Of a DNA stretch of 19,740 nt, positions 1-6,551 are shown one piece after another. Under the pieces are notes generated by a model. The model did not search any database. It was not told where the DNA came from and saw nothing but the letters and a program-made list of their open reading frames with translations. Positions within the stretch are counted from its first letter, which is position 1; every line of letters begins with the position of its first letter. The DNA is from Pleurocapsa sp. MO_226.B13 (GTDB taxonomy: Bacteria; Cyanobacteriota; Cyanobacteriia; Cyanobacteriales; Xenococcaceae): positions 1 to 19,740 of the forward strand of contig JASJEI010000314.1 of NCBI GenBank assembly GCA_030064795.1. The letters run 5' to 3'. Both the position numbers and the translations under genes were made by a program.

Positions 1-390
1 AATTAATAAAAAATCCAACCTTTTACACTATCATAAAAAACTTTTGTACCATTTTTGACCAAGTTTTTAGTTGATAGCGATCGCCCTAAGCAAAAATTAC
101 AAAATCTTTCATTATACCACAAAAGACTTTTGCAAGAGTTCTATTGCCTAAAACATATCATTCTCGGCCAAGTTCAAACTTCAGATGCACCATTTAGCAT
201 AGGTTTTAGCTTTTAGTAATAATCCTACTCAACGGGATTTTTCGGCAATGTTTTTTAAAATAGACAAATCTAACAAATTATTTTTTATTAATCCTCAAGC
301 CTGAAAAGCCTATTATTTCGTTATTGGCGATCGCTAAAATCAGAAAAATACCCCAATTGCTGAAACCGTTGCTGTATATAGTTTTAACAG
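1..390. other. AT-rich stretch without a recognisable gene
   Basis: No reading frame of convincing length or composition is seen on either strand. The stretch is AT-rich and carries two HIP1 octamers (GCGATCGC at 77-84 and 327-334), a signature of many cyanobacterial genomes. It lies just beyond the broken 3' end of the transposase relic that follows, so it probably includes the unrelated DNA joined to that relic. No transposase continuation was recognised in it. Confidence 0.5.
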
Positions 391-987
391 CTATCTTGCA
401 CTATTTCGGGCAGCTCTCGGCTCTCCCCCATGGTTGGCAAATCCCCGATCTGCCAAAAGCATGATATCAGGATAATTAGATAACAGTCGATGTGCCAGCC
501 TCAGCATTAATTTGTATTCCCTAAAAGCCATCGTTGAACTTTTGTGTGACAAAACCTTCCAGAGAAAGGGAACTGCTCGACCACAGCAAACAACTGATAG
601 ATGAATGATGCAGAAACGATTCCACAGCACTGTTGTATCTAATGCTAAATAGAGACGCTGCCCTTGCCAATTATTTATTGCTGCCATCACCAGAGGTACA
701 TACAAAGTTCTGACTCGAATTCGATGATTGCGGATAAACCTTTGCCACCTTCTTGAGGACACGTCGCCTGGGGTCTCCCCAGGCGCTCGTGCTGTCCGTT
801 CCGTACTTTGGGCTTTCCTCGCGCGACTTGGTACATAAGCTTCCCATTCACTCAGGTTAATTGTTCCGCTACAGAGCAAGGCATTAATCATCCAAGCCAA
901 TGCTTTCAAGTGACGTAAATCTCGATCTGGGCTGTATTGACTTAGCAGACTTAGAAGTTGATGATAAATAGGGGTCGAGATTGACAT
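391..987 (-). pseudogene. IS4-like DDE transposase relic, 3'-truncated, with a foldback insertion
   Basis: The 198-residue reading frame keeps the first two acidic positions expected of an IS4-type DDE transposase: YLALDTTVLW, and DIMLLADRGF near the end. The frame then runs into an unrelated tail (GGEPRAARNSAR) and stops, so the C-terminal part with the catalytic Glu is missing. Around residues 60-75 an arginine- and proline-rich stretch (TARAPGETPGDVSS) separates STER from RWQRF. From memory of related cyanobacterial transposases these two pieces are normally contiguous, and the extra DNA coincides with a palindromic element at 757-797. The start ATG at 987 is a normal family start. Most likely a dead insertion sequence; the exact IS subgroup is not certain. 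Confidence 0.75.
757..797. repeat. Foldback (REP-like) element inside the transposase relic
   Basis: A perfect 8-bp stem, GCCTGGGG (766-773) and CCCCAGGC (777-784), closes a 3-nt loop. It is bracketed by GGACA (757-761) and TGTCC (793-797), which can form an outer stem. The layout matches the element at 3340-3382: outer GGAC/GTCC and an inner perfect 8-bp stem with a 3-nt loop. The insertion length seems to be a multiple of three, so the surrounding frame stays open. Confidence 0.65.
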
Positions 988-1165
988 GAAATATGAAGCT
1001 CAAAAACAACTATTTTCAGCTTCCCATAAAGACTTTCCCTTTTCCTATTCTTATTGCTATATCTAGCTTTCAGATACTTTTGTCAGGCACTCAGCCCCTT
1101 AAGTTTGATAAGCGCTCTCTTCCTCGCTTGAAGTCTTTCTTTGAAACTTAGGTGAAGTAAAGTCG

Positions 1166-1297
1166 GTGTCGTCGGGACAACGGGAGAAGAATGCTGATGC
1201 GGTGCTTGCCTTGTTGGGTCAAATAGAAGGACCTCCTACTGACCTAGAAACGAAGCTACTTAATCTTCTTGAGCGAGAGTATAACAGAGGCGAATAA
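1166..1297 (+). pseudogene. Short open stretch, possible C-terminal gene fragment
   Basis: This frame reads 43 residues from a GTG (1166) to TAA (1295-1297). It has a soluble, helix-favouring composition (NADAVLALLGQIEG, LETKLLNLLEREY) unlike chance translation of AT-rich DNA. The frame stays open about 25 nt upstream of the GTG and is then closed by TGA. There is no clear ribosome binding site. It could be a very small gene or the tail of a destroyed one, and the family is not recognised. The rest of the 988-1346 gap shows no gene. Confidence 0.3.
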
Positions 1298-1346
1298 AGC
1301 ATCACTACTCGCTCTAGTTAATACAGAAGAACAAGTAATGTTGGGG

Positions 1347-2006
1347 TCAGTCCTTGGATAAGCGAGCAAAAAGAACCTTTTTCTGTGGGGGTTTGGCCAC
1401 CTCCAACGCTAGCTTAAAGTAATTGTCACTATTGTAATTAGCATGGGACTTCACGATTTTGATGACCGACTCAGCATACTCGCTCGGTTGAGCGACTGCC
1501 GCTAGAACCTTGAAATAACAGGGTAAGACCTCATCCCATTCAACCCTAACCTGCCAAGCTCCCCCCTCGTCAGCGAAGAAAATGATGTCATCTCGGCACT
1601 CATCTATTTCATCGAGCAGGTTGAAAAGCAATTCAAAGGCCTGACGGATTTGCTCGGGATTGCCTGAACTACTTTCAATCAGACAACGGTTCATTAAACG
1701 CTCGTGTTCGGCCATCCAGTTAATGGTGCCGCGCGAGCGCTCCATAAAATTTTTCGAGTTGACGTCAAAGTCATCGTAGTACAACCCAGCCAGACTATCA
1801 GAGTGAAATTCAAGAACATCATCCAGTAGGGACTGTTCAGATAATTCGTCAACGCTCAATAAATCAAGGTCAAAGAATCCCTCTATCAGTTCGGGCAAGC
1901 GCTCTTGTGGGATCAGTTCGATGGCACGATCCAGGAGGCTGAGTAACTCCTCAATCTCCAGCTCGGTGCGGATCGAGTCACGAAGTAAACTGATATCGAT
2001 TGGCAT
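1347..2006 (-). CDS. Hypothetical acidic helical protein, DUF6880/SWIM-associated-like
   Basis: The protein is about 219 residues, acidic and leucine-rich, with no signal peptide or membrane segment. The N-terminal half is rich in short helices (TELEIEELLSLLDRAIELIP). The C-terminal half holds FELLFNLLDEIDECRDD, then FFADEGGAWQVRVEWDEVLP. That last motif resembles a segment I associate with DUF6880-type or SWIM zinc-finger-associated hypothetical proteins; this is memory-based and not certain. The start is ambiguous: ATG at 2006 is preferred here, but an in-frame TTG at 2015 would add three residues, and neither has a clear Shine-Dalgarno site. It stands alone among mobile-element relics, with no partner gene to suggest a role. 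Biochemical function unknown. Confidence 0.7.
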   Translation of the reverse strand: MPIDISLLRDSIRTELEIEELLSLLDRAIELIPQERLPELIEGFFDLDLLSVDELSEQSLLDDVLEFHSDSLAGLYYDDFDVNSKNFMERSRGTINWMAEHERLMNRCLIESSSGNPEQIRQAFELLFNLLDEIDECRDDIIFFADEGGAWQVRVEWDEVLPCYFKVLAAVAQPSEYAESVIKIVKSHANYNSDNYFKLALEVAKPPQKKVLFARLSKD

Positions 2007-2213
2007 AGGCAGCAATTGGATTGAGGGATTTCTTAGAATTATATTGGCTCTTGCATCCTGTTAATCTCAAGAAATATTAATAAATTAAACATTTAGGATT
2101 TAATTCAAATTATCTTTGAAAGAAGGTTAATAGATAGAAAAATTCTCAGGCTCATGACCTTTGGGGTGGCTCTTAAGAAAATTTCTGTCTATTAAATAGT
2201 TCTGTCGAGAGAG

Positions 2214-2489
2214 ATGACTCCGATGCCAGATAGATTCACAGAAAAGCAAGGCCAATACCTGGCATTCATCGACAGCTACATAACGATGTATGACAGGTCT
2301 CCGTCAGAGGCCGACTTGCAGCGATTCAATAGGACGACACCTCCGACGATACATCAGATGGTCCTGAAGCTGGAAGAGAAGGGATTCATCAGTCGAGTTC
2401 CCGGCCAGGCTCGCTCAATCCAGTTACTGCTCGAGCCCGATGAGATTCCTCGGCTGAAGCGACCGAGAGCAAGCGGACAGAATAAATAG
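2214..2489 (+). CDS. Small LexA-type winged-helix DNA-binding protein
   Basis: The 91-residue protein looks like the N-terminal DNA-binding domain of LexA on its own. FTEKQGQYLAFIDSYI forms the first helix, RSPSEADLQRFN the next, TTPPTIHQMVLKLEEKG the recognition helix, and FISRVPGQARSIQLLL the wing. The C-terminal Ser-Lys self-cleavage domain of full LexA (about 200 residues) is absent, so it cannot act as a RecA-responsive self-cleaving repressor. Short LexA-like proteins of this kind are frequent in cyanobacteria, often in accessory DNA. A GAGAGAG stretch just upstream supports ATG 2214; ATG 2223 is an alternative. Likely a DNA-binding regulator of unknown target. It is followed closely by an unrelated AT-rich gene. 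Confidence 0.75.
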   Translation: MTPMPDRFTEKQGQYLAFIDSYITMYDRSPSEADLQRFNRTTPPTIHQMVLKLEEKGFISRVPGQARSIQLLLEPDEIPRLKRPRASGQNK

Positions 2490-2524
2490 TTAGCCTCAAA
2501 TAAAAATTTTCGGGTGATACTTCT

Positions 2525-2896
2525 ATGGCTTTATTATCTAAAGGCAGACTTTCAAAAATGATGTTAGAAATTCTTTCAGAGTTTCCATCAGGAACAAAAA
2601 ATCTCCAAAAAAATATTACCTTACGGCTTGGTATGATTGGTCATATGTCAACAACCAGAGAGCTTGACGCAGCATGGAATGAAACCAAAAAGAAAGCAGC
2701 CAATCTTTATCCTGAAAAATTTATACTTGATGGAAGAGGCGTTCTGCATTGGAATGATGGAAACGTAAAAATCTTGGATAAAAAGATTTCAAGTATAAAT
2801 TATAAGAAGCTCAATGAGTTGGCTGAGCAGGAAAATTGTAGTGTTGATGTCATGGTATCTAGGCTAATATCTTACTATAAAAAGCCTCAGAAATAG
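2525..2896 (+). CDS. Orphan hypothetical protein, AT-rich and basic
   Basis: The 123-residue protein is Lys-rich and carries no membrane segment. The N-terminal part (KMMLEILSEFPSGTKNL) and middle (ELDAAWNETKKKAANLYPEKF) look helical. FILDGRGVLHWNDGNVKILD looks like a short beta segment. The C-terminal part (YKKLNELAEQENCSVDVMVSRLISYY) resembles the helix pair of small ribbon-helix-helix-like DNA-binding proteins, but this is only a resemblance. Base composition is clearly more AT-rich than the lexA-like gene 35 bp upstream, which suggests separate acquisition. Family not recognised. Confidence 0.55.
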   Translation: MALLSKGRLSKMMLEILSEFPSGTKNLQKNITLRLGMIGHMSTTRELDAAWNETKKKAANLYPEKFILDGRGVLHWNDGNVKILDKKISSINYKKLNELAEQENCSVDVMVSRLISYYKKPQK

Positions 2897-2999
2897 TAGT
2901 TCTATTTAACGTGTTACCGACGGGACAAACCTATACGAAATAAGAATCGTGGTCATACGCCTAATAGGGTTTGAAGCTCCACGAAAGAAACAGGTACAG

Positions 3000-3119
3000 C
3001 TAAGAATCTTTGAGGATTTTATAGACCGTAGCTCTTCCTATCTTGAGTTGCTTGGCAATAGCCGTTGCACCCATTCCTTTGGCTTTCATAGCGGATACTT
3101 TCCCTCGATGGTTGTGTTG
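3000..3119 (-). pseudogene. C-terminal helix-turn-helix of a serine resolvase/invertase
   Basis: On the minus strand a 39-residue tail reads HRGKVSAMKAKGMGATAIAKQLKIG followed by RATVYKILKDS and a stop. This is the classic C-terminal HTH of resolvase/invertase-family serine recombinases (KGM.ATAIAKQL.IGRATVYKIL). The catalytic domain that should lie upstream is missing: the sequence beyond 3119 is unrelated and leads to a palindromic element. It is therefore a recombinase relic. A plus-strand frame of about 106 codons across the same region is its shadow. Confidence 0.75.
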
Positions 3120-3192
3120 CAAAAATTATTAAAGGACAGAAAAACTCTGTGTATAACTAAATTTTTAGACAGCACGACTCGTGCATTCCCTT

Positions 3193-3233
3193 GCGTCCCC
3201 GGCCGATATGCGAAGCGGTATCCTTTAGGACGC
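3193..3233. repeat. Short inverted repeat (GCGTCC...GGACGC)
   Basis: GCGTCC (3193-3198) and GGACGC (3228-3233) bracket a 29-bp interior containing GCGAAGCGG and CCTTTAGGA. It lies between the resolvase relic and the IS6-like relic. It resembles the short palindromic elements common between cyanobacterial genes. Its inner structure differs from the two foldback elements at 757-797 and 3340-3382. Confidence 0.45.
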
Positions 3234-3237
3234 GGGG

Positions 3238-3466
3238 TCACTCGTCAATTTCAAAGAGAGAGTGAATAAAGTCTCTTTGTCCTAAAATCTTACCTTGGTT
3301 AATATTTTCAACTTGACCTAAACGCAATGGCATTCATACGGACGGCTCTTTATGTCGGAGGCAACCTCCGACCGAAGCGTCCTCGATTTCATATCCTTTC
3401 AAAGTTCTCCATGCTGTGGAAAAGAATTGAAAATATGATTTATATTTAGCTAGTTTTACAGTCATT
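3238..3466 (-). pseudogene. IS6-like transposase C-terminal relic with insertion and frameshift
   Basis: The minus strand reads KYKSYFQFFSTAWRTLKGYE, then a palindromic insertion, then MNAI in one frame and RLGQVENINQGKILGQRDF plus IHSLFEIDE in the next before a stop at 3238. Taken together these match the C-terminal pattern of IS6-family transposases (TA.RTL.GYEAMN.IR.GQ). A 1-nt frameshift separates MNAI from RLGQ. The foldback element at 3340-3382 interrupts GYE and MNAI. Only the last 50 or so residues are recognisable and no DDE core remains. Family assignment rests on the tail motif alone. Confidence 0.55.
3340..3382. repeat. Foldback (REP-like) element inside the IS6-like relic
   Basis: GTCGGAGG (3354-3361), CAA loop, CCTCCGAC (3365-3372) form a perfect 8-bp hairpin. 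It is bracketed by GGAC (3340-3343) and GTCC (3379-3382). The same architecture occurs at 757-797 in the other transposase relic. The stem sequences differ, so the two share a plan rather than a sequence. Confidence 0.65.
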
Positions 3467-3604
3467 AAATATGAACTCTCAGTTTTTCTTGAGTTTAATC
3501 TGCTTTATTTTCGCATTATTGAAGATCCTTTTCACAGATTTCTGACATGACTCTTTTGAGACTTCATCCCCGAATCAGTTTTTAGCTGGTGGAACTTTAA
3601 CTAA

Positions 3605-3736
3605 GAGGGGTGTAGATTTTTCCCAGATGTTCCTGATAAGCTATCACATGAGCTGACTCTTGGTATATTAACAAACATTTCCCAACCAGCAAACATTAAG
3701 TCTCATGAAGACCTTTCGTTATCCCATCGTCATTGA
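3605..3736 (+). pseudogene. Decayed hicA toxin remnant
   Basis: In this frame, directly before and overlapping the hicB start, the translation includes FPDVPDKLSHELTLGILTNI and then SQPANIKSHEDL. HicA toxins typically end with a pattern like H..ELP.GTLR.ILRQAGI...D, and the spacing and several residues here (HEL..G.L..I...A.I...DL) fit it. No intact upstream part is found: the frame is closed by TAA at 3602, and the catalytic His region of HicA is not visible. The position relative to hicB is as in normal hicAB pairs. Inference from a short, weak match. Confidence 0.35.
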
Positions 3737-3932
3737 AAAAGCTAAATACAACTATGCTGCCTATTGTCCCGATTTTCCTGGTTGTGTAGCAACAGCCAAA
3801 ACTATTGAGTCGGTTCAAGAACAGTTGACTGAAGCTCTGATCTCTCACTTGGAAAATTTAAAAGAAAGTAACCAGCCTATACCGGCGACCAAATCTCAGC
3901 TGGGTTATATTGACATTCAAGTGGAAATTTAA
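3705..3932 (+). CDS. hicB: HicB-family antitoxin, solitary
   Basis: The 75-residue protein matches the HicB partial RNase H-like fold: FRYPIVIEKAKYNYAAYCPD, then FPGCVATAKTIESVQEQLTE followed by ALISHLENLKES, then a short C-terminal strand. YxAYCPDFPGC is the hallmark of HicB antitoxins, which bind and neutralise the HicA mRNA interferase. No C-terminal ribbon-helix-helix domain is present, as in other short HicBs. There is no intact hicA next to it; only a decayed candidate lies immediately upstream. No strong ribosome binding site is seen before ATG 3705. It may survive as a solitary antitoxin protecting against a toxin encoded elsewhere. Confidence 0.85.
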   Translation: MKTFRYPIVIEKAKYNYAAYCPDFPGCVATAKTIESVQEQLTEALISHLENLKESNQPIPATKSQLGYIDIQVEI

Positions 3933-4065
3933 GCTTCATATAAGCGTCTAGCTTGATTTCTTCTCTTGCTGCCTTTCTTTCTCCGAGAGCACTTTTTCGA
4001 TAGTCCCTACAAAACAGTGGAGGTGGAGAATTAATGGGGGGTGCATCAGTTAAAGTAGAAGATGA

Positions 4066-4272
4066 TCACTGAAAAGCGATCGCCAGAAGAATTTAATCGA
4101 ACACAAAAATGGTCGCATTGTAGGGGAGTTTTTGCCTTACATACCAGGATTACTCAATTGGGTACTGGCGATGGATGAAGAGAAAGCTAGAGAAATTGTC
4201 AAGAATTATGAAGCCAAAGTACCATCGCTCTTGGCAATGAAGGCAAAAACCTTAGTCGAGACCTGGTTCTAA
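4066..4272 (+). pseudogene. Fragment of a plasmid/phage-type primase-helicase
   Basis: The 68-residue open stretch reads IVGEFLPYIPGLLNWVLAMD, then EEKAREIVKNYEAKVPSLLA and MKAKTLVETWF. It resembles a segment of cyanobacterial P4/D5-type phage or plasmid primase-helicases (PGLLNWVL..., PSL...KA.TL.ETNPIADWL), as remembered, not searched. The match breaks at the ETN position, exactly where the transposase relic on the opposite strand begins. No start codon or full domain is present, so it is a broken gene, probably interrupted by that insertion. Confidence 0.45.
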
Positions 4273-4288
4273 CGGATTTTGTGGTCAA

Positions 4289-4739
4289 TCATTTTGAGGG
4301 GTTTTGCGACCGTTCATCGAACTGGCAATCAGCTTTCTTGTGCAGCCAGTTGTCATGATAGCAAAAGCCGTTGAGATCCATAAACGGCGACATGCGTTCA
4401 GGGCAGTTTGAGCGAGTTCTAGCTCCTATGGTCTGGAAATTCCACACCAAAGCTATAGAACGCAGATATAATCGTGCCGACTCCTTATCCCCATGAAAGT
4501 ATTGCATCATATAGAGTAAGCGGTCTTGGTGATTCATCAAACGATCTGCCATATTGCTAGTACGATGGGCTTGAGGAAATTGATAAGCAACTTTGAATTG
4601 AGCAGCACGACGGCATAACTTTCTGATTTTGTGAAGGGTTCGTTTCCTCCTGATGTTTTTTTTGCTCCAGATTAAAGCCAATCGCAGTCATGCCCAAGAA
4701 TTCAGCGGGGGTATTCGCTTTATAAGTTTTCCAGAGCAT
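4289..4739 (-). pseudogene. Transposase C-terminal relic with a frameshift
   Basis: The first part reads MLWKTYKANTPAEFLGMTAI (start 4739). The sequence then continues only in a different frame as ALIWSKKNIRRKRTLHKIRK, and on through HRTSNMADRLMNHQDRLLYM, MQYFHGDKESARLYLRSIAL and DLNGFCYHDNWLHKKADCQF to the stop at 4289. The pattern of W/Y-rich blocks (YFHG, ALVWNF, LNGF.YHDNWLHN) recalls the C-terminus of a widespread cyanobacterial transposase. A single indel near 4679 separates the two frames. The N-terminal catalytic portion is missing beyond 4740. Non-functional relic; family not named with confidence. Confidence 0.65.
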
Positions 4740-5265
4740 CGTACCAGTACTTTTTCAATGAGCGCGATCGAATTGTGCGCTCGCGCGAGCGCTGGCCTCC
4801 AAATTTTTTTGGACTTTATTTGAAACGATTATCTGCGCTCGCGATCTAAACTATTGACTCAGCTTGCGTTTGGGGAATTTTGAACTCGACTGCTTTATTT
4901 GAAGCAGATCTTGTCCTCTTCTTATTTCAAGCATAAAGTGTCCGAAAAGGAAATTTTATGGTTAAAGTCACAACTAGCTAAAGAATGGTTCTGTTTTCAT
5001 AAGCGAGCGCTATACAATTTTCCTTTAATATATTTATTTGATTATAAAAAGCGGAACATCCCTCACATCAAAATCAAAATTAAAACTAAAACTATTAGTT
5101 GTAACTTACTCAGGAATTTTAGAGAGTTCAAAAAGAGCGAGCGCTTTTGCTGATTGGCGCTCGACCTAATCTATCTAATAAATAATTACTCTTTAATTAG
5201 AGCTAAAGTAAGGTTGGGTGGCAATCAATTGACGATTTTTTTCGATTGGTTCGGGAAAGTTTTTT
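4740..5265. other. Gene-poor stretch with a cluster of GCGAGCGC octamers
   Basis: No convincing gene is seen. An 84-codon plus-strand frame (4899-5153) is Lys/Ile/Phe-rich AT translation and is not supported. The stretch carries GCGCTCGC/GCGAGCGC octamers at 4777-4784 and 4785-4792 (together a perfect 16-bp palindrome), 4835-4842, 5003-5010 and 5137-5144, with a 7/8 match at 5157-5164. These differ from HIP1 (GCGATCGC) by one base. The stretch separates the mobile-element relics from ocp and also contains the 3' flank of ocp, where no frp-like gene is found. Confidence 0.55.
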
Positions 5266-6225
5266 TTAACGAGCTAAATTGAGTAATTCTTTGGGAGATG
5301 CCAAGAGATCGATCGCCACAAAGAAGATTTTATTTTCAGAATCAAGCAAGAATCTCCAAGACATATTCATGCCCACACCAGCACCAAACCAAGGAGTTTG
5401 TACTGTGCCTGTGACTTTGATTTGAGTGTAACCATCTTCAGCGGGTTCAGAAACACCTCGCTCTGGAGCTAATTTAAGATTGGGACATTCTTCTTTGAAG
5501 AATTTTAAAACTGCATCTTTACCAACAATTGGTCGTTTGAAAGGAGGTTGCAGCGCACCATCGTCCGCAAACAGTTTGATTAACTCGTCAAAGTCATTGG
5601 CATTCAACAAGTTCATATAGTTCAATACTGTTGAATTGGTAACACCTTCAATACTGACTTTGGTTCGTTTAGACATTTCAGTAGGAGGAACAACGGGTTC
5701 GCTCACTCTCTTAAAGCTACCCATTTTAGCGGGATCGAATCCCATGTCTACTACGGTATTTCGTAGTACCGTGATTTGTTGACCTGAATCTAATCCAATG
5801 AGTGTTTGCAGTACGGCATTGGCATTGGCAGAAAGCTTATATCCTTCGGGGATAGGAGCAACAATCCCCTGTTCCATCCATTCTCCCAATCTGTACCAAA
5901 AACCCAGCTTGATGTTAGGAGTCCAAGTGGCATAGGTGCGACAGATTGGTGTGTCAGCACGGTTAGCTAGATCGCACATGACCTGAGATTGTTCTTGGAA
6001 GCCCATGGCCTTAATTTCATTAAGAGTAGGCTCGGCAAACTGCATATTAGCTGCCCCTGGAGCGGCAACTGTAATAGTTTTACCCATTTCCAGATAGGCA
6101 AACCAAATCCAAGCCAGTTGATCTTCAGCACTGAGCTGATTGAATCTGGCTGTTAATGCAGGTACTGCATCAGCAGATAAAGTATTGGGAAATATATTAC
6201 GGGCTGAATCAATAGTGAATGACAC
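5266..6225 (-). CDS. ocp: Orange carotenoid protein
   Basis: Soluble blue-light photoreceptor that binds a ketocarotenoid and, when activated, binds the phycobilisome and dissipates its excitation as heat. Length is 319 residues (about 317 is usual). The N-terminal all-helical carotenoid-binding domain (about 18-165) keeps W41, Y44 and W110. The linker spans about 166-193. The C-terminal NTF2-like domain (about 194-319) keeps Y203 and W290, the equivalents of Synechocystis Y201 and W288 that hydrogen-bond the carotenoid keto group. R155 and E246 match the interdomain salt bridge (R155/E244), so the protein looks photoactive. GAGGAAGA about 10 nt upstream supports ATG 6225. It is divergent from the plus-strand island. 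No frp-like gene follows it; OCP1-type genes often have frp nearby. Confidence 0.97.
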   Translation of the reverse strand: MSFTIDSARNIFPNTLSADAVPALTARFNQLSAEDQLAWIWFAYLEMGKTITVAAPGAANMQFAEPTLNEIKAMGFQEQSQVMCDLANRADTPICRTYATWTPNIKLGFWYRLGEWMEQGIVAPIPEGYKLSANANAVLQTLIGLDSGQQITVLRNTVVDMGFDPAKMGSFKRVSEPVVPPTEMSKRTKVSIEGVTNSTVLNYMNLLNANDFDELIKLFADDGALQPPFKRPIVGKDAVLKFFKEECPNLKLAPERGVSEPAEDGYTQIKVTGTVQTPWFGAGVGMNMSWRFLLDSENKIFFVAIDLLASPKELLNLAR

Positions 6226-6348
6226 AGATCTTCCTCGGTTAATTTATTGTGCAATTTTTATTGTCCAATTTAATAACGCTTTTTCAGTAAAAAGCTAGAT
6301 GCACCGTAAATAAATATTGAGTAAGATTAATTTTTTGGAGGTGCCAGG

Positions 6349-6387
6349 TACAAAAGAGCGCTTATTTTGAGCATTACTCTTTTGGTA
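6349..6387. repeat. Inverted repeat between ocp and the plus-strand island
   Basis: TACAAAAGAG (6349-6358) and CTCTTTTGGTA (6377-6387) are near-perfect inverted arms around an 18-nt loop. They lie in the 308-bp divergent intergenic region between ocp and the 83-residue gene. Position would allow an operator or a short hairpin, but nothing else in the sequence decides between these. Confidence 0.35.
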
Positions 6388-6445
6388 GCAGCTTCGCTAG
6401 ATTTTTTTCCTTAACTCTTGTAGAGCTAATCACCTAAACTACCGT

Positions 6446-6461
6446 GTCAAGTTATTGCAAT
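6446..6461 (+). promoter_or_regulatory. Shared 16-nt motif, copy upstream of the 83-residue gene
   Basis: GTCAAGTTATTGCAAT lies 73-88 nt before ATG 6534. The identical 16-mer lies 62-77 nt before the HCP start (11405-11420), and a 14/16 variant precedes the rhodanese (16850-16865). Similar placement before island genes suggests a regulatory site. Confidence 0.4.
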
Positions 6462-6476
6462 TCTTCTCAATAATTA

Positions 6477-6551
6477 TTAGCATAACTTATAAATACCCCA
6501 AGATTTTCTGATCCAAGAGATGGAGAGTTAACCATGAAATATTCCGAGCAA
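6477..6551 (+). promoter_or_regulatory. Promoter/leader region homologous to that of nblA
   Basis: From -57 to +18 relative to ATG 6534 this region matches the nblA upstream region (14869-14943) without gaps at about 52 of 75 positions. Best blocks are TTA.CATAA.TTATA.AT (-57 to -40), AAGATTT (-34 to -28), GAGTTA (-9 to -4), and the first 18 coding bases with one mismatch (ATGAA[A/T]TATTCCGAGCAA). The TTATAAAT-like stretch could serve as a -10 element. Likely shared regulation or a duplicated 5' end. Confidence 0.5.

Noticed and set aside
2949..3269. 106-codon plus-strand ORF
   Set aside because: Shadow of the minus-strand resolvase HTH relic and of a palindromic repeat; protein composition is not gene-like.
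3705..3932. Complete hicAB toxin-antitoxin system
   Set aside because: Only HicB is intact; upstream there is at most a decayed HicA tail, and no toxin follows.
4899..5153. 84-codon plus-strand ORF in the AT-rich gap
   Set aside because: Lys/Ile/Phe-rich translation of AT-rich DNA, no ribosome binding site, and its end runs into the GCGAGCGC repeat.
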